Origin: JAMQKA01 sp043951865
GTDB taxonomy: Bacteria; Bacteroidota; Rhodothermia; Balneolales; Balneolaceae
NCBI RefSeq assembly: GCF_043951865.1
Contig: NZ_JBINJF010000031.1
Location: 1-48,551 of the forward strand
Length of the DNA: 48,551 nucleotides
Reading direction: 5' to 3'
Below are positions 34,899-43,044 of the stretch, piece by piece. The stretch's first letter is position 1; each line of letters begins with the position of its first letter. A program made the position numbers and the translations under genes. The notes under the pieces were generated by a model that did no database searches, was not told the origin of the DNA, and saw only the letters and a list, made by a program, of their open reading frames with translations.

Positions 34899-35330
34899 AT
34901 GGATACAACAATTGAACGCGTCATTTTCCTGCAGGGCATTGAGCTTTTTGCCGATATCCCGTCTGAGCAACTGGCGCACCTGGCCGGAATTACCCAAAGT
35001 CTTGCGGCGGACAGAGAACACGTGTTGTTTGAAGAGGGCGACCGGTCTCAATCGCTGTTTCTGCTAATAAATGGCAAGGTGCAGCTGAAACGCAACGGTT
35101 TGCTCAGAAAAGAGTTAACCAATTCGGAAGCTATCGGTGTCTGGGGATTTTTTGACGGCGGCGAACGGCTTACGAGCGCTGTCTGTAAAGAAGAAAGTCA
35201 TTTTTTAACGATCAACCGAATGGACTTTTATGACCTGATGGAGGAACGCGTGAACCTGAGCCAGGGGGTACTAAAATATTTTGTAAAAAGGATACGCAAA
35301 CTCACTGAACTGTCAGATGCAATTGTATGA
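34899..35330 (+). CDS. Cyclic-nucleotide-binding-fold protein
   Basis: 143-residue single-domain protein of the CNB (cNMP-binding) fold: IERVIFLQGIELFADIPSEQ, then VLFEEGDRSQSLFLLINGKV as the core barrel, and a C-terminal helix. The phosphate-binding cassette is degenerate (AIGVWGFFDGGERLTSAVCK, lacking the usual GE-A-L and the standard R-T/S-A). It may bind no cyclic nucleotide or a different ligand. It has no helix-turn-helix, so it is not a CRP-type regulator. The ATG at 34899 fits family starts; an earlier ATG at 34872 overlaps the previous gene. Last gene of the operon. Confidence 0.8.
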   Translation: MDTTIERVIFLQGIELFADIPSEQLAHLAGITQSLAADREHVLFEEGDRSQSLFLLINGKVQLKRNGLLRKELTNSEAIGVWGFFDGGERLTSAVCKEESHFLTINRMDFYDLMEERVNLSQGVLKYFVKRIRKLTELSDAIV

Positions 35331-35426
35331 TTTTATTACCCTTTTCTCATTCGGCAGGCAGGGGACGTAAATTTGCAGTCTCTACCTGGGCCTTTCTAAT
35401 CATCTTCCCCTGTTCGCTTTTTGCTC

Positions 35427-35532
35427 GGGACCTTTGCAAAACTGCTATTTTGTTGGGAGGTAGTTGTACTACCGACCTTTTAACGGGAGTGCAACTCCCT
35501 CCGAACGGTGATTCGAATGTTTTGCAAGGGCC
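35427..35532. repeat. Dispersed palindromic repeat, copy A
   Basis: 106-bp element bounded by GGGACCTTTGCAAAAC and its near inverse GTTTTGCAAGGGCC. Inside are two small hairpins, GGTAGT/ACTACC and GGGAGT/ACTCCC. An inverted, diverged copy lies at 39047-39166, and lone ends occur at 7204 and 38898. Confidence 0.75.
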
Positions 35533-35633
35533 TCTAAAAAAGGACACCCCATTGCGTTGGTTATGAATGGGAGTTATTGGTCAGGGCCCAAGTTGGGTGC
35601 CACCAGTGCTTGCGGCGGACGTGATGAGGAGTT

Positions 35634-35669
35634 AAAAAAAGAGGAAGACATCTTCCAGCCTTCCTCTTT
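35634..35669 (-). terminator. Intrinsic terminator of DoxX gene
   Basis: On the minus strand a 10-bp stem (AAAGAGGAAG at 35638-35647 paired with CTTCCTCTTT at 35660-35669, 12-nt loop) is followed directly by a T-run. It lies 15 bases after the DoxX stop. Confidence 0.8.
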
Positions 35670-35683
35670 CTGTCTTGTGGATG

Positions 35684-36106
35684 TTATGGAGTGGTGCTAA
35701 CGTCAACTTTTTGTTTCAGGGCATTGCCTTTGAAGGCATAAAGCAGCGATACGGCGATAATCAATACCTGGAACTCCATTCCGCGTCCACCGTTGTCTCC
35801 CATGTTGATCGAGTTCCAGCCGTATTGCGCATGGACCATTACGATCGCTCCAATCATTACCACTGTAAATAACAATCCGGAGATTCGTGTAGCCCAATCG
35901 GGACCAAATCCACCCCACAGCATAAGCAAAGCGCCTCCCACTTCGACGATGCCGAGCATCAGTACCATGATAAACGGCATACCCATCATCGCGGCTACGT
36001 CGCCGGTCATCGCTACTTTTGGGAACCCGTGATAAATAAAGGTGGCCGCCAGTGAAAGCCTGGGAAGCCAGTGCGCTATACCCGAAAGTTTATTCAGTTG
36101 ATCCAT
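35684..36106 (-). CDS. DoxX-family membrane protein
   Basis: 140-residue protein with four transmembrane helices. The N-terminal LPRLSLAATFIYHGFPKVAM and later LMLGIVEVGGALLMLWGGFG match the DoxX family. DoxX proteins are quinone-linked or redox-stress membrane proteins; in some bacteria they associate with superoxide dismutase or sulfur metabolism. It is divergent from the P460-like lipoprotein gene and ends at a clear terminator. Confidence 0.9.
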   Translation of the reverse strand: MDQLNKLSGIAHWLPRLSLAATFIYHGFPKVAMTGDVAAMMGMPFIMVLMLGIVEVGGALLMLWGGFGPDWATRISGLLFTVVMIGAIVMVHAQYGWNSINMGDNGGRGMEFQVLIIAVSLLYAFKGNALKQKVDVSTTP

Positions 36107-36318
36107 CGTAATATCCCCGTTGATTTTTTAATGGTTACAAAGTTGTTATCAATGGATGCGTTCAAACACGAAGTTCTTACCCGAATCTCCATTCATGAGA
36201 CGGTCGCCGCACCTCATTCATTCCCAGCGGTAAAAAAATTCTCTTTTTTTGCCAAGAGAATAAAGTTAGCCCCATCTAATTATTTATACCGAAATTAGAA
36301 CTTAAATAAAGGGACACT

Positions 36319-36690
36319 ATGATGGATCGAATAGCAGGTGGGATGAAAATCAGTATTGCAGCTGTCTTCAGCGCGCTGGTTCTGGTTGCATGTGGAACCA
36401 ATGATAGCGATATGGAAGAGGTGACGGATCTCCAGGCTTCGGGAACGGCGGTGTGGAATCACCTTGAGCAGGAAAACTACCAGGATTCATGGCGACTATT
36501 TCCGGGCACGGAAGAGCTGTATGAGGGTACCGAGCCCCACGGCATGCTCCTGGCCATATACCTGAATGATGTTGCCTATGACGCCGCCATGAATGGAGAG
36601 AACCCGATGTCCAATGGCGCCATCATTGTCAAAGAAAATTATATGCCTGACAGTACGCTTGCAGCCATAACCACCATGTACCAGGCATAA
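36319..36690 (+). CDS. Cytochrome-P460-like lipoprotein, truncated
   Basis: 123 residues from the first ATG; MKISIAAVFSALVLVAC from 36343 is the lipoprotein signal. The mature part matches the N-terminal half of the P460-type haem protein fold: WNHLEQENYQDSWRLFPGTE, then NDVAYDAAMNGENPMSNGAI, and IVKENYMPDSTLAAITTMY. The family usually continues with an MYKVxGYxP...DWFW stretch and a haem-binding CxxCH. Here the frame stops at TMYQA, so the haem site is absent. It may be a truncated gene or a non-haem derivative. Confidence 0.7.
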   Translation: MMDRIAGGMKISIAAVFSALVLVACGTNDSDMEEVTDLQASGTAVWNHLEQENYQDSWRLFPGTEELYEGTEPHGMLLAIYLNDVAYDAAMNGENPMSNGAIIVKENYMPDSTLAAITTMYQA

Positions 36691-37167
36691 TAGTTGTGTT
36701 TTTTTGGGATCAGAAATAAAAAAGCCTCACCAGTTTTGTGTGATGAGATCTGTATATTGAAAGTGAAATGATTCAAATCTTCATACACATATCCTCTTCA
36801 CGTGCTGTGATACAACAACAGCAACAGGTAGAGAATATGTCGTCGAAAAATCCCATATTTATTATCATAATGCTACCAATGGCTTGAATGTTCATCCCCA
36901 CCTCATACTAAACATCAGATGAGGGGAATAACCAGACCAATTTATTGCGAGTTCTTTTCAGTTATACCGAATGATACTGATTGTAGAAATCAATACAGAT
37001 TATTATTGATGTATCCAGGGATAAGTTCTACCTGAATTTTTTAGCAGTGGACTTTGCGTATTGGTCCAGGTCTTTGATCTGTTGCGTTACATCCTGGATT
37101 TGCAGTGCGTCCCACAAGAGTATATAATGTGTTTTAATACCGAGTTGAATATGCAGGACTAAAAATC
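36691..37167. other. Intergenic region with a minus-strand coding remnant
   Basis: No intact gene. The minus strand at 37028-37159 encodes 43 residues (GIKTHYILLWDALQIQDVTQ... ending KKFR and stop) with protein-like composition but no start, probably the C-terminal end of a lost gene. The rest (36691-37027) shows nothing recognisable. Confidence 0.45.
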
Positions 37168-38052
37168 ATGCTTGAAGACCTCAGAAAGTGGCTGGAGTAT
37201 TTCTACGTGTCGGGTTCGTTGCCGAATATGCTCATAAGTACGGCCATACTCATTCTTGCAACAATAATATTGCGATGGCTTTTTTCGAGATATATCCGTC
37301 GGAGTGTTTCCTCTACCGAGCTGCGGCGCCGATGGCTGGTTCAGTCGCGCAATGGATTGCTTCTGCTGCTCTTGCTGGGACTCCTCTTTATATGGGGAGA
37401 AGAGCTTCGTACCCTCGCGCTTTCTATTGTTGCGATTGCCGTTGCTTTTGTAGTGGCCACGAAGGAACTTATTCTATGTGTTACCGGCTCCATACTCAAG
37501 ACCGGTGCCGGCTCTTTTAACCTTGGTGACCGTATCCAGGTCAAAGATTTCAGGGGTGATGTGATCGATCAAAATCTGCTTGCCACTACCATTCTGGAGG
37601 TCGGTCCGGGTAAGATTACCCACCAGCGAACCGGCCGAATGACGGTGATCCCCAACGCGCTATTCGTATCAGAGCCGGTTATCAATGAGAGCTATACCCA
37701 CGACTATATTCTGCATGTCTTTACCATCCCCTTTAAACGCGAAGATGACTGGCGGGGGGCACAGGAGACGTTCCTTGAATCGGCAAACCGGCATTGCGAG
37801 CCTTATCTTGAGGAGGTGCGAAGGCACATGAAACAGCTTAGCGAGGAGGGAGGGCTTGACGTGCCGACAGTAGAACCGCGGGTAACCATACAGATCCCCA
37901 CAGCCGGGGAGGTTCACCTGATTATCCGGATACCTGTAAAATCGGGACAGCGCAGTTTTATTGAGCAATCTATATTATCGGAAGTGTTGAGTAACAATGA
38001 TTTTGCTGCAAAGAAAGAGGATAAAGAGACCGATGATCAGGCTGAGCAATAG
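37168..38052 (+). CDS. MscS-family mechanosensitive ion channel
   Basis: 294-residue channel with three N-terminal helices (about 18-35, 62-80 and 84-105), the last being the pore helix. The MscS beta domain shows LGDRIQVKDFRGDVIDQN and MTVIPNALFVSEPVINESYT, followed by a soluble C-terminal part with an acidic tail. It opens on membrane tension to release solutes in osmotic downshock, suited to a salt-adapted host. A perfect palindrome that can act as terminator follows at 38092. Confidence 0.9.
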   Translation: MLEDLRKWLEYFYVSGSLPNMLISTAILILATIILRWLFSRYIRRSVSSTELRRRWLVQSRNGLLLLLLLGLLFIWGEELRTLALSIVAIAVAFVVATKELILCVTGSILKTGAGSFNLGDRIQVKDFRGDVIDQNLLATTILEVGPGKITHQRTGRMTVIPNALFVSEPVINESYTHDYILHVFTIPFKREDDWRGAQETFLESANRHCEPYLEEVRRHMKQLSEEGGLDVPTVEPRVTIQIPTAGEVHLIIRIPVKSGQRSFIEQSILSEVLSNNDFAAKKEDKETDDQAEQ

Positions 38053-38091
38053 GTTGTATTCATCTTATCCCGGATTATTCACAAATATAGG

Positions 38092-38123
38092 TAATATTAC
38101 TGGCTAGCCAGTAATATTATTTT
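38092..38123. terminator. 28-bp perfect palindrome after MscS gene
   Basis: Positions 38092-38119 form a perfect palindrome (centre GCTAGC) followed by TTTT. It lies 40 bases after the MscS stop, so it probably acts as an intrinsic terminator, though the AT-rich arms would also suit an operator. Confidence 0.65.
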
Positions 38124-38514
38124 AGTAACATTAATTTGGGTTTTCCTCAAAAGTCCATCCAACTTTCCGTTATACGGGCAGATAATGACATAGCTTTACT
38201 CTGGGGATGCCCTGCTTAAATACAGGTATACATTATAAGAGGCATTTGTATCACTCATCGGGCGACTGTTTATGTAATCCGATGAGCGAGCTGAGACTCC
38301 ATAAATCTATTGTATCGCTCATAAGGTGCGGGTTTTCATAGTCCCTTAAAAACCAACTCTTTTAGTTGGGATATCCTGTTTCTCACTGATCTCAATATCG
38401 ATAAAATTCGTAAGAAGGAATGATTTCGAACCATCCTAAAAACCAAACTCCCACATTAATTTATCATGCCACTTTCAGTACACAAAGCTGAATAAGAAAC
38501 AGGATGCCTCGGTC

Positions 38515-38846
38515 ATGCCGCTGACACGCTATTACCAGATAAAGAAAAGCACAATTTCGGAAGTTAAGGCCAGGATCTTGTCCGATACGGCGAATCCCCT
38601 GATTATCCCACCATTGGTGCTTGCAGTAGTCGGTTATATTGAGCCTATCTCATTCAATTCGGAATTTTAGCCATCATCTCATTTAACGTTTTCACGGTCC
38701 TGACGTTGATTTTTGCCTTCTTGATATCATGCCGAAGGGCAGGTTATTCCTGGATTTTCCGCAACGAAAAACCAGACTACCACTCTATGGAGTTCCTTCT
38801 TTTAAAGTCCGTTTCCGAGCACTATGTTGTTGATTATGTTGTTTGA
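38515..38846 (+). pseudogene. Decayed membrane-protein fragment (possibly PAP2-like)
   Basis: From ATG 38515 the frame reads MPLTRYYQIKKSTISEVKAR and LSDTANPLIIPPLVLAVVGY, then stops at 38668-38670. The adjacent frame continues FGILAIISFNVFTVLTLIFA to about 38846. Joined, they give the first two or three helices of a membrane protein with a 'DxxNPLIIPP' start like some phosphatase-type (PAP2) proteins. The frameshift is near 38640-38668 and the rest of the gene is missing. Confidence 0.6.
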
Positions 38847-39046
38847 CTATCTCTTTGTTCACGTGGTACCGGGATGTTCTTGATCACTGGTTTCAATGGC
38901 TTTGCAAAACCGGGGTTTGGACGTTCTATCCAGTTCACTGAGTTCTGCCGGCAATGTCGTAAGACCCGCCGCTCACGTACCGTCAAAAGGAGTGATAAAA
39001 CAGAGATGCTGAATACTTTTTTCGTTGTGTCTATAAATAAAAACAT

Positions 39047-39166
39047 GGGCTTTGCAAAATCCTCTATTCCTCTGTTATGAGGGAGTTGTACTCCCGTTTA
39101 AAAAAAGTCAATAGGGTCGGTGATACAACCATTGACCAACAAAATAGCAGGTTCTGCAAAGGTCCC
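39047..39166. repeat. Dispersed palindromic repeat, copy B (inverted)
   Basis: 120-bp element from GGGCTTTGCAAAAT to TTCTGCAAAGGTCCC. Read on the minus strand it aligns along its length with copy A at 35427-35532, including GACCTTTGCA, CTGCTATTTTGTTGG and the GGGAGT/ACTCCC hairpin. Confidence 0.75.
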
Positions 39167-39181
39167 GAAAAGCAATAATTT

Positions 39182-39898
39182 ATGGCATCGACCGATATAA
39201 ATGTCGCAGTTCTTTTTTTTACCCGTTCCGCCGAAGCGGAGGGAGGCTGCAAGCGGTTTGCCGGTGACAACTGTGATCGCCGGCATGTTCATATTGCGAG
39301 CTCCTTAATTGAGCATACCCGCAGGCAAATCAGAAGAACCGGTCTGCCCGTTGTTGAAATTGATGAAAAAATGCAGAAAGGCGGGTCGTTCGGCGAACGT
39401 TTTGCCCATGCCTTTGAACAAGTATTTAACGCAGGGTATGAGCATGTCATCGCGGTCGGCAACGATACGCCACAACTGAAAGCGGCCCATATCAGTGAAG
39501 CGGCCCGACGCCTTGCTGCCGGAACGGATGACATTGTACTGGGTCCCGCCGAAGATGGAGGAACCTGGCTGATGGGCTACAGCCGGGAAGCGTTTGAGGC
39601 CGACTCCTTTCAGGAGCTACCCTGGAGGACCCCCAGGTTATTTGATACCATCCTGGAACAGTCATCTGACCAGCTCTCAATAGCCCGGCTTGAGTCGTAT
39701 GCGGATATTGACAACCATGCCTCCCTGGTCTCGTTTATCGGGAACGCCCAGTTTTTGCAGCCTCTTTTCCATCTGATCCACCTGATCCGGGGTATTTTAG
39801 CCGGATATTCAGATCAATTTAAACAGGAGTGTCTTCAAACGCCCACCTCACCGGCTTCTTCGTCGCTACTGCTTCGCGCCCCTCCTTTTATCGCCTGA
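39182..39898 (+). CDS. DUF2064 glycosyltransferase-A-like protein
   Basis: 238-residue protein of the DUF2064 group, related to nucleotidyl/glycosyl-transferase A folds. Visible are VAVLFFTRSAEAEG at the N-terminus, HVIAVGNDTPQLKAAHISEA with the Asp of the metal site, and IVLGPAEDGGTWLMGYSREA, the family's most conserved motif, then ELPWRTPRLFDTILEQ. The substrate is unknown. It lies 92 bases before the TonB-dependent receptor on the same strand and may be co-transcribed with it. Confidence 0.87.
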   Translation: MASTDINVAVLFFTRSAEAEGGCKRFAGDNCDRRHVHIASSLIEHTRRQIRRTGLPVVEIDEKMQKGGSFGERFAHAFEQVFNAGYEHVIAVGNDTPQLKAAHISEAARRLAAGTDDIVLGPAEDGGTWLMGYSREAFEADSFQELPWRTPRLFDTILEQSSDQLSIARLESYADIDNHASLVSFIGNAQFLQPLFHLIHLIRGILAGYSDQFKQECLQTPTSPASSSLLLRAPPFIA

Positions 39899-39990
39899 TT
39901 ATATCGTCCCGATACCGGAATCCTGTGAAAAATTGCTGGCACAGGTTTCCCCATATCCATTCATTTTTAATCAGACATGATCTTTCTATA

Positions 39991-42990
39991 ATGAAGCGTA
40001 TATCCCTGCTGCTGATCCTGCTTTGTATACTTTTTGCGACAAAAACACGTGCCCAGGCGGACCTGGAAGTAACGGTTATCCAGAAAGAAAATGGAAATCC
40101 AATACCCGACCTGGAATTGACACTGGTAAATGCCTCGATCGGTGTTACCCAAAGCGCTGTAACCGGTGGACAGGGAAAAGCCCGTTTTACGAGCCTCCCC
40201 ACCTCCGGTACATACCGGGTGAATATCCCGGAAAGTGAGAGGTTCCACGGTCTGGTAACCGATCCTCTTCAGCTCCGGTCCAACACCATGCGCAGCGTGA
40301 CGATGGTACTTTCGTCCAAAAAGACCGTTGAATTAGATGAAATAACGGTGCAGGCCCCGATCACCCAAATCAATACGATTGATGCGGAGGTGGCCGCCGA
40401 ACTGGATACTGAAGAGCTCGAAACGCTGCCGGTGGAGGCCCGGGATATTAACACGGCGTTATACCGGCTGCCCAACGTCGTGCCCGCCACCGGTTTTTTT
40501 CCCGAGGCGCCGAGCGTCAGTATCAACGGGGCCAACTCGCTCTACACCAATTACCTGATCGACGGCATGGACAACAACGAGCAGTTCCTGGGCGGACCCA
40601 AATTCCCGATTCCGACGGGATTTGTACAAAATGTGACTGTGCTAACCAACAACTATTCCACCGAGTACGGCTTATCGGGGAACGGCGTGTTTAATATCAC
40701 CACGAAGTCGGGCAGCAACCAGTTTGGGGGCGAAGCCTTTTACGTGGTCAGGCCCGGGCAGCCGCTGGACGGGGAAACCGGTTTTGCCCAGCGCGACCTT
40801 ACCGGGAACCAGGTGAAGGAGGGATTCCGCCGCCACCAGTTTGGCTTTGGCCTGGGCGGTCCCGTTGTGGAGGATCAAACATTCTTTTACCTGAATGCGG
40901 AACAGATCTTCGATCTCAAGGACAATTTGCTGAACGTGCCCCAGTTGGGTATTAATCAAACAGTGCCCGGGCAAAATCGCTTTACCTTACTTTCCGGCAA
41001 GCTGGACCACCGCTGGGCCGATAATTTTCGGTCATCGCTTCGGGTAAATACCGGCCTGATCAACATTGAACGTCAGGGCGGCGGCATCGATGGCGGAGTA
41101 ACCTTCCCGTCGGCCTCCAACAGCCAGGACCGCAATTCGTTTCATGCCACCCTCAAAAACAGTTACCGAATGGGAGAATTACACGGCGAAACCAACCTGC
41201 AATATTCCCGTTTCCGGTGGAACTACAGCAATGCCGAAAACCCCAACCGTCCCTCCGCCACAGTGCTGGGCCCTTCTGAACAGACGATTGCTATTGTCGG
41301 TAATCCCGGCTTTCAGTTTGATGCAATCGAAAATACGTTCCAGTTCCAGCAAAAATTTACCTGGTACGCTGGTGACCATACTTTTAAAGCCGGTGCCAGT
41401 ATCCTGAGTTCCGACCACTCCCTGCTCGGGGGCGGCAATGCATTCGGGAACTACACGGTAAAACTAAACCAGCAGCAGCTGAATGCTGTGGCCGCGAGCA
41501 ACCCGGGTCGTTCTCTGGATCTGGTAGATATTCCGGATGGTGCCGAAGTGTTGAACTATTCCGTGGAACTGCGTCCAACCCGTTTCGGTACCCGCCAGAA
41601 TATCTACAGTTTTTATATTGAGGATCTGTATTCGGTCAGTTCCCGGCTCAACCTGACCTTCGGCCTCCGGTACGATTACGATAATCTTTCAAAAGGGGGA
41701 AGTGATTCCGGGGACTATAATAATCTTGCTCCCCGATTTAACTTCAATTACAAGCTGACAGATCGTAGCAGCTTCCGGGGAGGCTACGGTCTTTTTTATG
41801 ACAAAATTGTCTATTCTGTGTACAGCGATGCCCTGCAGCAGAGTTCGACAGCTCCCGATTTCAAGCGACAACTGCAGCAGTTGGAAGATCTGGGCAAAAT
41901 ACCCGGGGATACCGACCTGGATCAGGTGACATTCAACGGCAACGTTTCTGCCGGGCTTAACAATGTCGATTATCTCGAGGGACCGACCTCTTCTGAGATA
42001 TCCGCTGATCGAAACAGTATTTTCAGCAATTCCCTGCGGCTCCTGAATCCAAACGGTTACGACAATCCCTATACCCACCAGTTTTCGCTGGGATACCAGC
42101 TTCAGGTTGACCGGGACAAACTGTTTTATGTGGATCTGATGCACACGCGCTCCTTCAACCTGTTCCGGCTGCGAGACATCAATGCCCCCGCTCCCTACCC
42201 GATCGATCCGCAAAACGTCACCATTCGTTCACAGGCCGAGGCGGATGCCACCCGCCCGGTGCCGATCTATTCTGATGAAAACGGGACCTACGGAGTTGTT
42301 GAGGAAGATACTCTTCGCGGAATTGGCCGAAACGTGATCATGACAGAAACCAAAGGGGAATCACGGTACTGGGCGGCCAGTTTCAACTTGCGAAAAGAAC
42401 GGAGTGATGACGACTACTCCTATCGCCTCAGCTACACGCTTTCGAGGCTTCGAAACAACACAGAGGATATCAATTTCAGGGCGATGGACGCCAACAATTT
42501 CGAAAATGAGTGGGGACCGTCCATCAACGATCGCACCCATGTAATCAGCGGCTTTTTCACGTGGTATCCATTTGACGGATTTGCGATAAACATGGCCGGA
42601 TTGCTGCAGAGCGGTCAGCCGATCAACAGGATACCCGATGCCGAAAAATATGGCACTACCGATCTCAACGGGGACGGCCGCTCATTTGGCGCTGCTTATG
42701 TAGGCAACAGCGACCGGAGTCCGGGCGAACCGCGGAACAGCGACCGACTGCCCTGGGCTACTACATTTGATATTGGCATTCAATACCGTCTGCCCGTAAC
42801 CAGCGGACAAAACCTGGAGTTCAGGGCCGATATTTTCAATATCTTCAATGCACAGAATCTGAGCGGGTACGCAAATAATGCCACCCAGAGCAACCAAATT
42901 CAGGTGGGACCTGCATCCTCGGGACGGCTGGTGCAAAAAAATGCGAGTCCGCCACGCCAGTTCCAGTTTTCATTGCGATACCTGTTTTAA
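39991..42990 (+). CDS. TonB-dependent receptor with carboxypeptidase-like regulatory domain
   Basis: 999-residue outer-membrane receptor. The ATG at 39991 is chosen because it starts a signal peptide (MKRISLLLILLCILFATKTR, cut after RAQA); the longer frame from 39829 overlaps the DUF2064 gene. A carboxypeptidase-regulatory-like domain lies at about 25-110. The plug (about 130-250) shows LPNVVPATGFFPEAPSVSIN, YLIDGMDNNEQFLGG and GVFNITTKSGSNQFGGEAFY. About 22 barrel strands follow, ending QFQFSLRYLF. It probably imports the substrate of the adjacent YnjBCD-like transporter. Confidence 0.92.
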   Translation: MKRISLLLILLCILFATKTRAQADLEVTVIQKENGNPIPDLELTLVNASIGVTQSAVTGGQGKARFTSLPTSGTYRVNIPESERFHGLVTDPLQLRSNTMRSVTMVLSSKKTVELDEITVQAPITQINTIDAEVAAELDTEELETLPVEARDINTALYRLPNVVPATGFFPEAPSVSINGANSLYTNYLIDGMDNNEQFLGGPKFPIPTGFVQNVTVLTNNYSTEYGLSGNGVFNITTKSGSNQFGGEAFYVVRPGQPLDGETGFAQRDLTGNQVKEGFRRHQFGFGLGGPVVEDQTFFYLNAEQIFDLKDNLLNVPQLGINQTVPGQNRFTLLSGKLDHRWADNFRSSLRVNTGLINIERQGGGIDGGVTFPSASNSQDRNSFHATLKNSYRMGELHGETNLQYSRFRWNYSNAENPNRPSATVLGPSEQTIAIVGNPGFQFDAIENTFQFQQKFTWYAGDHTFKAGASILSSDHSLLGGGNAFGNYTVKLNQQQLNAVAASNPGRSLDLVDIPDGAEVLNYSVELRPTRFGTRQNIYSFYIEDLYSVSSRLNLTFGLRYDYDNLSKGGSDSGDYNNLAPRFNFNYKLTDRSSFRGGYGLFYDKIVYSVYSDALQQSSTAPDFKRQLQQLEDLGKIPGDTDLDQVTFNGNVSAGLNNVDYLEGPTSSEISADRNSIFSNSLRLLNPNGYDNPYTHQFSLGYQLQVDRDKLFYVDLMHTRSFNLFRLRDINAPAPYPIDPQNVTIRSQAEADATRPVPIYSDENGTYGVVEEDTLRGIGRNVIMTETKGESRYWAASFNLRKERSDDDYSYRLSYTLSRLRNNTEDINFRAMDANNFENEWGPSINDRTHVISGFFTWYPFDGFAINMAGLLQSGQPINRIPDAEKYGTTDLNGDGRSFGAAYVGNSDRSPGEPRNSDRLPWATTFDIGIQYRLPVTSGQNLEFRADIFNIFNAQNLSGYANNATQSNQIQVGPASSGRLVQKNASPPRQFQFSLRYLF

Positions 42991-42996
42991 ATCTCC

Positions 42997-43029
42997 AAAC
43001 CTCCAAGGTTTTTGAAACCTTGGAGGTTT
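42997..43029. terminator. 15-bp perfect hairpin between receptor and binding protein
   Basis: Arms AAACCTCCAAGGTTT and AAACCTTGGAGGTTT with a 3-nt loop (TTG). It lies 6 bases after the receptor stop and 15 bases before the binding-protein start. With no T-run it is more likely an attenuator or RNA-processing site than a full terminator. The sequence resembles a dispersed repeat of this bacterial group. Confidence 0.6.
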
Positions 43030-43044
43030 AAGTAATCTCGATTT

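Larger units (their letters stand above)
35331..35683. other. Intergenic region with repeat element and terminator
   Basis: No gene is supported. It holds one copy of the TTTGCAAAAC palindromic element (35427-35532) and a minus-strand intrinsic terminator (35634-35669) for the DoxX gene. Confidence 0.6.
38053..39181. other. 1.1-kb gene-poor region with remnants and repeats
   Basis: It holds the palindrome at 38092, a small 8-bp-stem hairpin (38254-38286), a decayed membrane-protein gene (38515-38846), a lone TTTGCAAAAC end (38898) and repeat copy B (39047-39166). No intact gene is supported. Confidence 0.6.

Noticed and set aside
38834..39046. Short minus-strand open frame between two TTTGCAAAAC motifs, considered as a transposase remnant
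   Set aside because: No transposase motif could be recognised; only the repeat ends are supported.
42991..43044. Possible riboswitch before the importer genes
   Set aside because: The short gap is filled by a simple hairpin, and no thiamine, cobalamin or other known riboswitch core was seen.
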